DNA from: Bradyrhizobium sp. 149
GTDB lineage: Bacteria; Pseudomonadota; Alphaproteobacteria; Rhizobiales; Xanthobacteraceae
Reading direction: 5' to 3'
Length of the DNA: 64,000 bases
NCBI RefSeq assembly: GCF_023073915.1
Contig: NZ_JADPKK010000023.1
Coordinates: 744,001-808,000 of the forward strand
In this document: positions 38,322-46,379 of the stretch, piece after piece
Numbering within the stretch: the first letter of the stretch is position 1
How the letters are laid out: the number at the start of each line of letters is the position of its first letter
Position numbers and translations under genes: made by a program
Notes under the pieces: model-generated
What the model saw: only the letters and a program-made list of their open reading frames with translations
The model's database searches: none
What the model was told of the DNA's origin: nothing

Positions 38322-39674
38322 ATGGCCAACGCCTTCTTCTCCGACCTGCTCACCACCATCTCCGAGCGCGGCCGCACGCTGCTTCGCCGCGGGGATTCGG
38401 CCGACACCAAGCAGGATGCCGACGGGCTGATCGAGCTCTGCGGCGCGCTGCTCTCGGGCCGGGGCGAAGCTTCCGGCACCGCCATGGCGCGTGAGGTGCT
38501 CGACATCTACCAGGAGTTGGATGCGGCGGGACGCCGCGCCTTCTTCGAAGCCCTGGTGCGCGATTTCGGCCCGGATCGGGAACGCCTGTCCAGGGCGATC
38601 GAGACATGGCGTGCCAAGCCGGCCGACGAGGATGCCAGCGCCCTTCATTTCGCCTCCGAGCCGCGCCGGCAGGAGCTGATCCGCCGCCTCAACCGCGCAC
38701 CGGGCGGCACCGGCGATCTCGTCAACATGCGCGCCGATCTGCTCGACATGATGAACGGGCACGCCGATCTCGCCGCACTCGATCGTGACGTCTCGCATCT
38801 TCTCTCTTCGTGGTTCAACAGGGGGTTTCTCGTGCTGCGCAGGATCGACTGGTCGACCCCGGCCAATATCCTCGAAAAGATCATCCGTTACGAAGCCGTG
38901 CACGAGATCAGCGACTGGGACGATCTGCGCCGCCGCATCGATCCGGTCGACCGCCGCTGCTACGCGTTCTTCCATCCCGCGATGGTCGACGAGCCCTTGA
39001 TCTTCGTCGAGGTGGCGCTGACCGAGACGATCCCCGGCGCGATTGCGCCGCTGCTCGCAGTCGATCGCCCATCCGTCCCGATCGAGCGCGCGCGCACCGC
39101 CGTGTTCTACTCGATCTCCAACACCCAGCGCGGTCTCGGCGGCATCTCCTTCGGCAGCTTCCTGATCAAGCAGGTGGTCGAGGAGCTGCGCCGCGAATTG
39201 CCCAAACTCGACAACTTCGTGACGCTGTCGCCGGTGCCCGGCTTCATGCAATGGATAAAGCAGGACAAGGATTTGCCGCTGTCGGACGAGGACCGCGAGG
39301 TGCTGAAGCGTCTCGACGATCCGAAATGGTTCGAGCAGCCCGAGACGACAGCGCTGCTGCGTGGCGTGATCGAGCCGCTGGCGGCGCACTACTTCCTCAA
39401 GGCGCGCACGCCGAAAGGCAAGCTGATCGACTCCGTCGCGCGTTTCCATCTCGGCAACGGCGCCCGCCTCGAGCGCGTCAACTGGCTCGGCGATCTCTCG
39501 CCGAAGGGCGTCCGCGAGTCCGCCGGCGTGATGGTCAACTACCTCTACCGCCTCGACGACATCGAGAAGAACCACGAAGCCTACGCCAATGACGGCGAGG
39601 TCGTGGCGTCGAGCGCGGTGAAGAAGCTGCTGAAGGGCGAAGGACGGCGGCTGCTGGATATGCGGTTGTCGTAG
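38322..39674 (+). CDS. malonyl-CoA decarboxylase
   Basis: 450 residues, normal bacterial length. An N-terminal helical domain is followed by a GNAT-like catalytic domain with FYSISNTQRGLGGISFGS and VTLSPVPGFMQW, both characteristic of the family from rhizobia to mammals. It converts malonyl-CoA to acetyl-CoA and CO2 in the cytoplasm, either for malonate use or to control malonyl-CoA levels. No malonate transporter or malonyl-CoA synthetase gene is adjacent. Start ATG 38322; the ribosome-binding site is weak (ACGAAAG). Confidence 0.93.
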   Translation: MANAFFSDLLTTISERGRTLLRRGDSADTKQDADGLIELCGALLSGRGEASGTAMAREVLDIYQELDAAGRRAFFEALVRDFGPDRERLSRAIETWRAKPADEDASALHFASEPRRQELIRRLNRAPGGTGDLVNMRADLLDMMNGHADLAALDRDVSHLLSSWFNRGFLVLRRIDWSTPANILEKIIRYEAVHEISDWDDLRRRIDPVDRRCYAFFHPAMVDEPLIFVEVALTETIPGAIAPLLAVDRPSVPIERARTAVFYSISNTQRGLGGISFGSFLIKQVVEELRRELPKLDNFVTLSPVPGFMQWIKQDKDLPLSDEDREVLKRLDDPKWFEQPETTALLRGVIEPLAAHYFLKARTPKGKLIDSVARFHLGNGARLERVNWLGDLSPKGVRESAGVMVNYLYRLDDIEKNHEAYANDGEVVASSAVKKLLKGEGRRLLDMRLS

Positions 39675-39692
39675 GATGCGGCCGGCTCCCTC

Positions 39693-39780
39693 CGTCATTT
39701 CGAGGAGCTCTTGCGACGAAGCAATCCAAAGTCCCTCCGCGGAGAGATTCTGGATTGCTTCGCTGCGCTCGCAATGACGG
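39693..39780. repeat. dispersed CGTCATT palindrome, copy 5 (B/A arms)
   Basis: Left arm is the B type (CGAGGAGCTCTTGCGACG), right arm the A type (CGCTGCGCTCGCAATGACGG). It lies 19 bases after the malonyl-CoA decarboxylase stop and on one side of the GIY-YIG pseudogene. Confidence 0.85.
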
Positions 39781-39827
39781 ACTGTGGGGCGACAGCTTGC
39801 TAATGATCGGTACTGTTCGCCAGGCGG

Positions 39828-40115
39828 TCAGATCAGTGTGTCGTACAAATCCATCCAGTCCGGATTGATACTCTCGATCAAGGCAAGCTTCTTTGCCCGG
39901 CTGCCGGCCTTGATCTGCTTCTCGCGCGTAATCGCGTCCATCATGGTTGCATGCAGTTCGTATCAGACGAGGAGCTTGCAACCGTATTTCGATGAGAAGC
40001 CCTTTACCAATCCCTCACGATGCTCGAACGCGCGGCGCGGCGGATTGGAGGTGACGCCTGTGTAGATCGTCCCATTGCGGCGATTGGCGAACATGTACAC
40101 GCAAGGCTGCTTCAT
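39828..40115 (-). pseudogene. GIY-YIG nuclease gene interrupted by one in-frame TGA
   Basis: A 96-codon frame (MKQPCVYMFANRRNGTIYTG...) of the small GIY-YIG (YhbQ/URI) class. The GIY-YIG pair appears as VYMF and IYTGVTS, then Arg in PPRRAFEHREG and the KGFSSKYGCKLLV strand. Codon 51 (39963-39965) is TGA where this family usually has Trp (KLLVWYE). The same frame then continues with YELHATMMDAITREKQIKAG to its natural end near NPDWMDLYDTLI. There is no other lesion. A single TGG-to-TGA change, readthrough, or a base error would explain it. Two nearly identical palindromes bracket the gene. Confidence 0.85.
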
Positions 40116-40185
40116 GATCGTGCTCGATTGGCCGAGAGCATCACGATAACACAACCAAAGATGATTTGGAGACTTTCGCCGCATC

Positions 40186-40274
40186 GTCATTGCGAGGAGC
40201 TCTTGCGACGAAGCAATCCAGACTGCCACCCACGGAGAGATTCTGGATTGCTTCGCTACGCTCGCAATGACGGA
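40186..40274. repeat. dispersed CGTCATTGCGAG palindrome, copy 6 (B/A arms)
   Basis: Left arm CGTCATTGCGAGGAGCTCTT (B type), right arm CTACGCTCGCAATGACGG (A type). Same orientation as the copy at 39693-39780 and very similar to it; together they frame the GIY-YIG gene. Confidence 0.87.
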
Positions 40275-40321
40275 GAATGCGGCCACGCCTCGCCTGACGG
40301 AGAGTGCGGCCGGATCCGCGT

Positions 40322-41491
40322 CTACTCCGCCAGCGTCTTCATCTCCTTGTAGAGATCCGATTTGCCTTCGAAGCCGATGCCCGGCAGGTCGGGCATGGTG
40401 ATGTGGCCGTTCTCGACGCGCACGCCATCGGGGAAACCGCCATAGGGCTGGAACAGGTCGGGATAGCTCTCATTGCCGCCGAGGCCGAGGCCGGCTGCGA
40501 TGTTGAGCGACATCTGGTGGCCCCCGTGCGGGATGCAGCGGCTCGGCGACCAGCCGTGGGTCTTCAGCACTTCCAGCGTGCGCTGGTATTCGCACAGGCC
40601 GTAGGACAGCGCGCAGTCGAATTGCAGCCAGTCGCGGTCAGGCCGCATGCCGCCGTAGCGGATCAGGTTGCGGGCGTCCTGGTGGCTGAACAGGTTTTCA
40701 CCGGTCGCCATCGGGCCCGGATAGAATTCGGCGAGCGCGGCTTGCAGCGCGTAGTCGAGGGGATCACCCACCTCCTCGTACCAGAACAGCGGATAGTCGC
40801 GCAGCATTTTTGCGTAGGCGATCCCGGTCTCGAGATCGAAGCGGCCGTTGGCGTCGACCGCGAGCTGCGCGTCGTTGCCGATCTCCTTCAGCACCGCCTC
40901 GATGCGGGTGCGGTCGTCCTCGAGTCCCGCGCCGCCGATCTTCATCTTCACGACGTTATAGCCGCGATCGAGATAGCCGCGCATCTCACCGCGCAGCATC
41001 GAGAGGTCCTTGCCGGGATAATAATAGCCGCCGGCGGCGTAGACGAACACGCGCGGATTGGCTTTGACGCCATGACGCTCGGCCAGCAGGCGGAACAGCG
41101 GTTGGCCCGCGATCTTCGCCACGGCATCCCACACCGCCATGTCGATGGTGCCGACCGCGACGGAGCGCTCGCCATGACCGCCCGGCTTCTCGTTGGTCAT
41201 CATCGCGCCCCAGACCTTGTCGGGATCGAGATTGTCGCCGGCCGCGTTCAGCAGCGATTTCGGATCGGCCTCCAGGATGCGCGACGCAAAGCGCTCGCGG
41301 ATCAGGCCGCCCTGCCCGTAGCGGCCGTTGGAGTTGAAGCCGTAGCCGACGACGCGCTTGCCGTCGCGAATGATGTCGGTGACGACGGCAACCAGGCTCG
41401 TCGTCATCTTGGTGAAATCGATATAGGCGTTGCGGATCGGCGAAGAGATGGGTTTCGTGATCTCGCGGACGTCGACGATGCGGACGGACAT
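40322..41491 (-). CDS. tarD: D-tartrate dehydratase (enolase superfamily)
   Basis: 389 residues. I recognise it as nearly identical to the D-tartrate dehydratase characterised from Bradyrhizobium japonicum. Catalytic positions agree by count: Lys184 in VVKMKIGG, metal ligands Asp213 (VDANGRF), Glu239 (WYEEVGD) and Glu265 (TGENLFS), and His322 (CIPHGGHQ). It dehydrates D-tartrate to oxaloacetate in the cytoplasm, with Mg. Start ATG 41491. The amidase, GPX and DUF3297 genes lie upstream on the same strand, with a palindrome between. No tartrate transporter is adjacent. Confidence 0.95.
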   Translation of the reverse strand: MSVRIVDVREITKPISSPIRNAYIDFTKMTTSLVAVVTDIIRDGKRVVGYGFNSNGRYGQGGLIRERFASRILEADPKSLLNAAGDNLDPDKVWGAMMTNEKPGGHGERSVAVGTIDMAVWDAVAKIAGQPLFRLLAERHGVKANPRVFVYAAGGYYYPGKDLSMLRGEMRGYLDRGYNVVKMKIGGAGLEDDRTRIEAVLKEIGNDAQLAVDANGRFDLETGIAYAKMLRDYPLFWYEEVGDPLDYALQAALAEFYPGPMATGENLFSHQDARNLIRYGGMRPDRDWLQFDCALSYGLCEYQRTLEVLKTHGWSPSRCIPHGGHQMSLNIAAGLGLGGNESYPDLFQPYGGFPDGVRVENGHITMPDLPGIGFEGKSDLYKEMKTLAE

Positions 41492-41512
41492 GGGTGTTCA
41501 GCCTTTCACTTT

Positions 41513-41598
41513 CGTCATTGCGAGCGCAGCGACAATCCAGAATCTTTCCGCGGTGGCGGTCTGGATTGCTTCGTCGCAAGGGCTCCTCGCAATGACGG
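41513..41598. repeat. dispersed CGTCATTGCGAG palindrome, copy 7 (A/B arms)
   Basis: Left arm A type but shortened (GCGAGCGCAGCGACAATCC), right arm B type (CGTCGCAAGGGCTCCTCGC). Located between the DUF3297 stop and tarD. Confidence 0.84.
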
Positions 41599-41622
41599 TG
41601 GAGAGAGTGTGCGCGCCGCGCT

Positions 41623-41880
41623 CTACTTCTTATCCCTGAAATACGGCTCGACCGGGCCGTGCACCTTGATGGTCAGCGGATTGCCGTGGCGGTCCTTGGC
41701 ATTGCCGGCGGTGACGCGGACCCAGCCTTCGCTGATGCAGTATTCCTCGACATTGGTCTTCTCGACACCCTTGAAGCGGATGCCGACGTCGCGCGACAGG
41801 ATGTCCGCGTTGTAATAGGGGCTGTTCGGATCGACCGAGAGGCGGTCCGGAAATTCATCGCTCATGATTGTCTCGCTCAT
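41623..41880 (-). CDS. DUF3297 family protein
   Basis: 85 residues. The family pattern is clear: DRLSVDPNSPYYNADILS, GIRFKGVEKTNVEEYCISEG, WVRVTAGNAKDRHGNPLT. Function unknown; small cytosolic protein. ATG 41880 overlaps the stop of the GPX gene (ATGA), so translation is probably coupled. An ATG 15 bases later gives the more usual family N-terminus (MSDEFPD). Confidence 0.88.
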   Translation of the reverse strand: MSETIMSDEFPDRLSVDPNSPYYNADILSRDVGIRFKGVEKTNVEEYCISEGWVRVTAGNAKDRHGNPLTIKVHGPVEPYFRDKK

Positions 41881-42353
41881 AACAAGGTCTCGATTTGCTG
41901 CCGCAATCCTTCGGGCCGCGCGGTCGGCGCATAGCGCGAAACCACCTTGCCGGCACGGTCCACCAGGAATTTGGTGAAATTCCATTTGATGGAGGCGCCC
42001 AGCAGCCCGGATTGCTGGCGTTTCAGGTACTCATACAACGGATGTGCATTGCTGCCGTTGACGTCGATCTTCTCGAACAGGGGGAAGGTGACGTCGTAAT
42101 TGGTCGAGCAGAACGCCTGGATCTCGCTCGCCTGTCCCGGCTCCTGCGCGCCGAACTGGTTGCAGGGAAAGCCGAGTACCGAGAAGCCGCGAGGATTGAG
42201 ATCGCGATGCAGATCCTCCAGCCCGCGATATTGCGGCGTGAAGCCGCATTTGCTCGCGGTGTTGACGATCAGCAGCACCTGTCCCTCGAAGCTGCGCATC
42301 GGCACTTCTTCGCCGAGGAGCGAGTTGGCCTTGAAGTCGTAGATCACAGACAT
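41877..42353 (-). CDS. glutathione peroxidase (Cys type)
   Basis: 158 residues, the thioredoxin-fold peroxidase. Catalytic tetrad: Cys in ASKCGFTPQY, Gln in FPCNQFGAQEPG, Trp and Asn in KWNFTKFLVD. Cys rather than selenocysteine. Reduces hydroperoxides, in bacteria often with thioredoxin. ATG 42353 sits 2 bases after the amidase stop, and the stop overlaps the DUF3297 start, so the three form one operon. Confidence 0.93.
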   Translation of the reverse strand: MSVIYDFKANSLLGEEVPMRSFEGQVLLIVNTASKCGFTPQYRGLEDLHRDLNPRGFSVLGFPCNQFGAQEPGQASEIQAFCSTNYDVTFPLFEKIDVNGSNAHPLYEYLKRQQSGLLGASIKWNFTKFLVDRAGKVVSRYAPTARPEGLRQQIETLL

Positions 42354-42355
42354 CG

Positions 42356-43756
42356 CTAACCCACGGGATCGATCGGCGACGGCGGCACGCCGCCCGCCTC
42401 GATCGCCTCGCCCGCGAGGAGGCAGAGATCCTCGCGATAGCGGCCGGACACGATGTGCACGCCGACCGGGGCCTTGCCGACGAGGCCGGTCGAGACCACG
42501 AGGCCCGGCAGGCCCATGAAGGGAATGGCGATCTGCGGCAGCTGTGCTTCCCAGACGCGCTTGAAGCTGTCGTCGTCCTTGCGGTCGAGATGATCGGGGA
42601 ACGGCAATTCGCCGGAGACCGGCGTCAGCAGCACGGCATATGTCTCGAAAAACAGCATCCATTCGCGGGTCAGCGTGGCGCGGCGGGTCAATGCCTTGGC
42701 GTAATTCGCCTGGTCCATCGGCGTGACCCTGGCGCGGTTGCCGCGCAGGCACGCCAGCGCGCCGGGATCGCCCTCACGCTCGGCCATTTCGAGTTGGGCC
42801 TCGTAGCCATCGCCGAGCCAGAGTTTTGTCTGCCACTCGACCGCTTCACGCATCGGCGGGGTGTTTTCGATCAACTCGACAGTCCAGCCCGCGCGTTCCA
42901 GGCGCTTGCCGGCATCGATGACGGCCGCCTTCACCTCGGAAGCCGTCGCAAGGCCGTCCGGATTGAGGCAGAGCGCGGCGCGCTTGGGCCGCGCAGGGCC
43001 TTCCAGCGGCACGGGCACAAACCAGGGATCGCGGATGTCGCGGGCCGACATGGCCGCGAGGGAAATCCTGATGTCGTTGACGGTGCGCGCCAGCGGTCCC
43101 GACACCGCCATGATCTGGGGCCCGACCGGGCGCTCCGGCAGGGCCGGATTGAAGGCTGGGATGCGGCCCAGGGTCGGGCGCAAGCCATGCACGCCGCAGG
43201 CATAGGCGGGATAGCGGATCGAGCCGGCAATGTCGGTGCCATGGGCGATATGACCGATGCCGGCCGCGACCGCCGAACCGGCGCCGCCGGACGAGCCGCC
43301 CGGCGTCAGCGAGGCGTCGCGGGGGTTCTTGGTGTCGCCGTGGACCAGATTGGTGGTGAACCAGCGATAGGAGAAGGCCGGGCAATTGGTGCGCCCAAGG
43401 AGAATGGCGCCCGCTTTGCGGAAATTGGCGACCACCGGATTGTCCTCGCTCGCGATCAGGTCGCGCTGGAGGTTCAGGCCGTTGGTGGTGGCAAAGCCCT
43501 CCTGGTCGACATTGGCCTTGATGGTGACGGGCACGCCGGCCAGCACGCCGGGGTCCTCCCCCCTCGCAATGGCGGCATCGACGGCGTCAGCCTGCTTGAG
43601 CACGTCCTCCGGCCGGTGGTCGATCACGGCGTTGAGGCTCGGATTGACGGCATCGAGCCGGGCGAGGCCCGCCTGCGCGGCCTCCCTGGCGGAGACTTTT
43701 TTGGCTTTGACGAGGTTGGCGAGGTCGGCGGCCGACAGGCGCCAGAGATCTTGCAT
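42356..43756 (-). CDS. amidase signature family hydrolase
   Basis: 466 residues. Catalytic Ser-cisSer-Lys triad: Lys in TIKANVDQEG, the Ser pair in TPGGSSGGAGSAVAAGIG followed by TDIAGSIRYPA. The family cleaves amides (aliphatic, aromatic or indoleacetamide-like); substrate not assignable. GGAGC upstream of ATG 43756. It is the first gene of the amidase-GPX-DUF3297 operon. Confidence 0.92.
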   Translation of the reverse strand: MQDLWRLSAADLANLVKAKKVSAREAAQAGLARLDAVNPSLNAVIDHRPEDVLKQADAVDAAIARGEDPGVLAGVPVTIKANVDQEGFATTNGLNLQRDLIASEDNPVVANFRKAGAILLGRTNCPAFSYRWFTTNLVHGDTKNPRDASLTPGGSSGGAGSAVAAGIGHIAHGTDIAGSIRYPAYACGVHGLRPTLGRIPAFNPALPERPVGPQIMAVSGPLARTVNDIRISLAAMSARDIRDPWFVPVPLEGPARPKRAALCLNPDGLATASEVKAAVIDAGKRLERAGWTVELIENTPPMREAVEWQTKLWLGDGYEAQLEMAEREGDPGALACLRGNRARVTPMDQANYAKALTRRATLTREWMLFFETYAVLLTPVSGELPFPDHLDRKDDDSFKRVWEAQLPQIAIPFMGLPGLVVSTGLVGKAPVGVHIVSGRYREDLCLLAGEAIEAGGVPPSPIDPVG

Positions 43757-43829
43757 GACTTGCTCCGTGTAACCGGCGTCTTTTAGCTCCGGGAACGCGG
43801 CAAAGCCATGCGGATTTCGCAGGGACTTC

Positions 43830-43917
43830 CGTCATTGCGAGCGAAGCGAAGCAATCCAGAATCGCTCCGCGGAGGCAGTCTGGATTTGCTTCGTCGCAAG
43901 GGCTCCTCGCAATGACG
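43830..43917. repeat. dispersed CGTCATTGCGAG palindrome, copy 8 (A/B arms)
   Basis: Left arm A (GCGAGCGAAGCGAAGCAATCC), right arm B (CGTCGCAAGGGCTCCTCGC). Located in the spacer between the amidase start and the DUF6894 stop. Confidence 0.85.
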
Positions 43918-43950
43918 TGGAGGGAGCGGTGGACCCTTCTAATGCCTTGT

Positions 43951-44208
43951 CTAATGCCTTGTCGCCGACTGGTCCGGAACGTCCAGCAAAGCCTCGGTGA
44001 AGGGGAATTCGAGCACAATCTCGCCTTCGCGGTCGGTGACCTCGATGACGGCCTCAAGCAGGGCCGGCTGGGTGCCCTCCGATCTCAGCACCTCCAGAAT
44101 CATCTGGCGAGCGACCTCCCAGGCGCGGTCGGGATTGCGCAAATCCTCCCCCTCAGGATCCACGATCAGGTCGTCGCCGATACGGGTGTTGAAGAAATAT
44201 CTGGGCAT
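43951..44208 (-). CDS. DUF6894 family small protein
   Basis: 85 residues starting MPRYFFNTRIGDDLIVDPEG, the family opening, then a helix (DRAWEVARQMILEVL) and two strands (VIEVTDREGEIVLEFPF). Common small cytosolic protein of unknown role in rhizobia. ATG 44208 chosen because it gives the family N-terminus; the frame is open further to 44403. Divergent from pqqA, 246 bases away; that spacer shows no clear operator. Confidence 0.83.
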   Translation of the reverse strand: MPRYFFNTRIGDDLIVDPEGEDLRNPDRAWEVARQMILEVLRSEGTQPALLEAVIEVTDREGEIVLEFPFTEALLDVPDQSATRH

Positions 44209-44454
44209 CAGGAAAGTCCAATTGGGTCGCCTGTACCGGATTGAAAGCTGCACCGCACTCACAACTGCTTTATCAGGACAGGGTTCGCGACCGAATGCGC
44301 CAAGCGCAAGGCTGCGTCCCCAGAAGTGGTGTTCCGCCGCATTTTTCGCGGCGCACCATGAGTTTCTCGGGAAGATTTCACTAGCGAACTTTTTCGCCCG
44401 CACTAACTTAAGGGTGGGCGGATACGTCCGAATTCACGAAAATGGAGAGCCGAA

Positions 44455-44535
44455 ATGGCCTGGAAAGCCCCGAAGATCGTCGAAGTGCCCTGTGGCATGG
44501 AAATCAACATGTATGTGAGCGCCACCCGCAAGTAA
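44455..44535 (+). CDS. pqqA: PQQ precursor peptide PqqA
   Basis: 26 residues: MAWKAPKIVEVPCGM, then E16-I-N-M-Y20, ending VSATRK. Glu16 and Tyr20 are the residues PqqE cross-links to build pyrroloquinoline quinone. GGAGAG is 6 bases upstream of ATG 44455. First gene of the pqq cluster, 117 bases before pqqB. Confidence 0.97.
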   Translation: MAWKAPKIVEVPCGMEINMYVSATRK

Positions 44536-44584
44536 GTGGCTGGCGAACTGCGTTCAGCGCAGGTGGGTCTTTCGGTCCTGGCAG

Positions 44585-44603
44585 GTTTCCGGACGACGGA
44601 AAC
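44585..44603 (+). promoter_or_regulatory. hairpin between pqqA and pqqB, possible partial terminator
   Basis: GTTTCCG (44585-44591) pairs with CGGAAAC (44597-44603) around 5 bases. It has no T-run, so it would be leaky, which would raise pqqA transcript over the downstream enzymes. Confidence 0.45.
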
Positions 44604-44652
44604 TGTGTTGGCCTGAGATCCACCTCGCAGCGTTCCTTCCAGGAGACGGATC

Positions 44653-45582
44653 ATGCTTCGCGTCGTCGTCCTGGGCGCCGCAGCCGGCGGCGGAGTGCCG
44701 CAATGGAATTGCGGTTGCGAGGGCTGCCGGACGGCCCGTGAAAACGGCCAAGAGCTCCAGAGAACCCAGGCCTCGGTCGCTTTCAGTAGCGACAGCGAGC
44801 ACTGGTTCCTGATCAACGCCTCCCCCGACCTCCGCCAGCAATTGAATGCCACGCCGCAGCTGCATCCGAAGGCAGGCGCGCTGCGCCATACGCCGATCGC
44901 AGGCGTGATCCTGACCAACAGCGAAGTGGATGCGGTGACAGGACTACTGTCGATGCGCGAGGGCTCGCCTTTCACGATCTATGCGCATGAGAAGGTGCTG
45001 GCGATCCTGAAGGCCAACAGCATCTTCGACGTGCTGAACGCGAAGAACGTGCGGCGCCAGCCCATCGACATCAATGAGCCGTTCGAGCCGCGGTTGCGGG
45101 ACGGCGCGCGCTCGGGACTTGAGGTGCTGCCCTTCGCGGTCTCCGGTAAATCGGCCTGGTACCTGGAAGGCAAGGCGCATCCGGGCGGCGACACCGGCGA
45201 GGGCGATACGCTGGGGCTGAAGATCACCGACAAATCGACCGGCAAATGCTTCTACTTCATCGCCGCCTGCGCAGAAGTCACGGACGCGCTCAAGGCCGAG
45301 ATCGATGGCGCCGCGCTGGTGTTCTTCGACGGCACGGTGTGGCAGGACGACGAGATGATCAGGGCCGGGCTTAGCCACAAGACCGGCAAGAGCATGGGCC
45401 ATGTCGCGATGTCCGGCGACCACGGCGCCATCGCGCGGCTCGCCGATCTCACACTCGACAGGAAGATATTTCTGCATATCAATAACTCGAACCCGGCGCT
45501 GCTGCCCTCGTCCCCCGAGCGCCAGGCCGCTGAAGCGGCGGGCTGGCAAATACCCGCCGACGGAACGGAGATCGTGCTGTGA
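44653..45582 (+). CDS. pqqB: PQQ biosynthesis protein PqqB
   Basis: 309 residues of the metallo-beta-lactamase fold. N-terminal GGGVPQWNCGCEGC (Cys20, 22, 25) is the usual zinc site. PqqB is an oxygenase of the diamino-tyrosine intermediate. The HxHxDH metal motif known in PqqB is not clear here: the matching stretch reads TNSEVDAVTGLL, with Asp93 but Ala94. AGGAGA lies 6 bases before ATG 44653. Its stop overlaps the pqqC start. Confidence 0.94.
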   Translation: MLRVVVLGAAAGGGVPQWNCGCEGCRTARENGQELQRTQASVAFSSDSEHWFLINASPDLRQQLNATPQLHPKAGALRHTPIAGVILTNSEVDAVTGLLSMREGSPFTIYAHEKVLAILKANSIFDVLNAKNVRRQPIDINEPFEPRLRDGARSGLEVLPFAVSGKSAWYLEGKAHPGGDTGEGDTLGLKITDKSTGKCFYFIAACAEVTDALKAEIDGAALVFFDGTVWQDDEMIRAGLSHKTGKSMGHVAMSGDHGAIARLADLTLDRKIFLHINNSNPALLPSSPERQAAEAAGWQIPADGTEIVL

Positions 45583-46370
45583 ATGCCGCGTCATTGACTG
45601 GAATGACCTCGCTCTCGATCGGCAAGGACATCAAGCTCAACTCGGCCGAGGAACTCGAGGCGACGCTGCGCCATATCGGAGCGACGCGCTATCACAGCCT
45701 GCATCCGTTCCATAGACTGCTGCACGGCGGCAAGCTGAACAAAGGCCAGGTGCAAGCCTGGGCGCTCAACCGCTACTATTACCAGAGCACGATCCCGATC
45801 AAGGACGCGGTGGTGATCTCGCGCTTCCGCGACCGCGCCACGCGGCTGGAATGGCGTCACCGCATCGAGGACCATGACGGCGATATCGGCAGCGAGGGCG
45901 GCATCGAGCGCTGGTTGAAGCTGACCGAAGGCCTCGGGCTGGACACGGCTTACGTGGAATCGACCGAGGGCATCTTGCCGGCGACGCGTTTTGCGGTGGA
46001 AGCTTATGTGCACTATTGCCGCGAGAAGTCGCCGCTGGAAGCGATCGCCTCCTCGCTCACCGAATTGTTTGCGCCCAACCTGCACGAGGAGCGCATCTCC
46101 GGCATGCTGGAGCACTACGACTTCGTCAATCCCGACACCATGAGCTACTTCAAGCGCCGCCTGGCGCAGGCGCCGCGCGACGCCGGGTTTGCGCTCGACT
46201 ATGTCAAGGCGCATGCCAGGACGCCGGAAGAGCGGGCATCCGTCTGCAACGCGCTGATCTTCAAGACCAACGTGCTATGGGTACAGCTCGACGCGCTCCA
46301 ACACGCCTATGTCGAGGGCCAAATTCCGCCGGGCGCGTTCGTGCCCAAAGAACACCAGAAGGCGAGCTGA
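45579..46370 (+). CDS. pqqC: PQQ synthase PqqC
   Basis: 263 residues, all-helical oxidase that closes the last ring and oxidises the quinone without metal. Conserved blocks: RYHSLHPFHRLLHGG, WALNRYYYQ, RHRIEDHDGDIG, LTELFAPNLHEERI. The GTG at 45579 overlaps the pqqB stop (GTGA) and has GGAG 8 bases ahead, so I prefer it to ATG 45603, which would give the commoner N-terminus MTSLSIGKD. Confidence 0.95.
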   Translation: MNAASLTGMTSLSIGKDIKLNSAEELEATLRHIGATRYHSLHPFHRLLHGGKLNKGQVQAWALNRYYYQSTIPIKDAVVISRFRDRATRLEWRHRIEDHDGDIGSEGGIERWLKLTEGLGLDTAYVESTEGILPATRFAVEAYVHYCREKSPLEAIASSLTELFAPNLHEERISGMLEHYDFVNPDTMSYFKRRLAQAPRDAGFALDYVKAHARTPEERASVCNALIFKTNVLWVQLDALQHAYVEGQIPPGAFVPKEHQKAS

Positions 46371-46379
46371 GGAACACCG

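Noticed and set aside
38060-43917. CRISPR array suggested by repeated palindromes
   Set aside because: The copies are 0.5-2.2 kb apart with genes between, show arm variation and have no spacers or cas genes.
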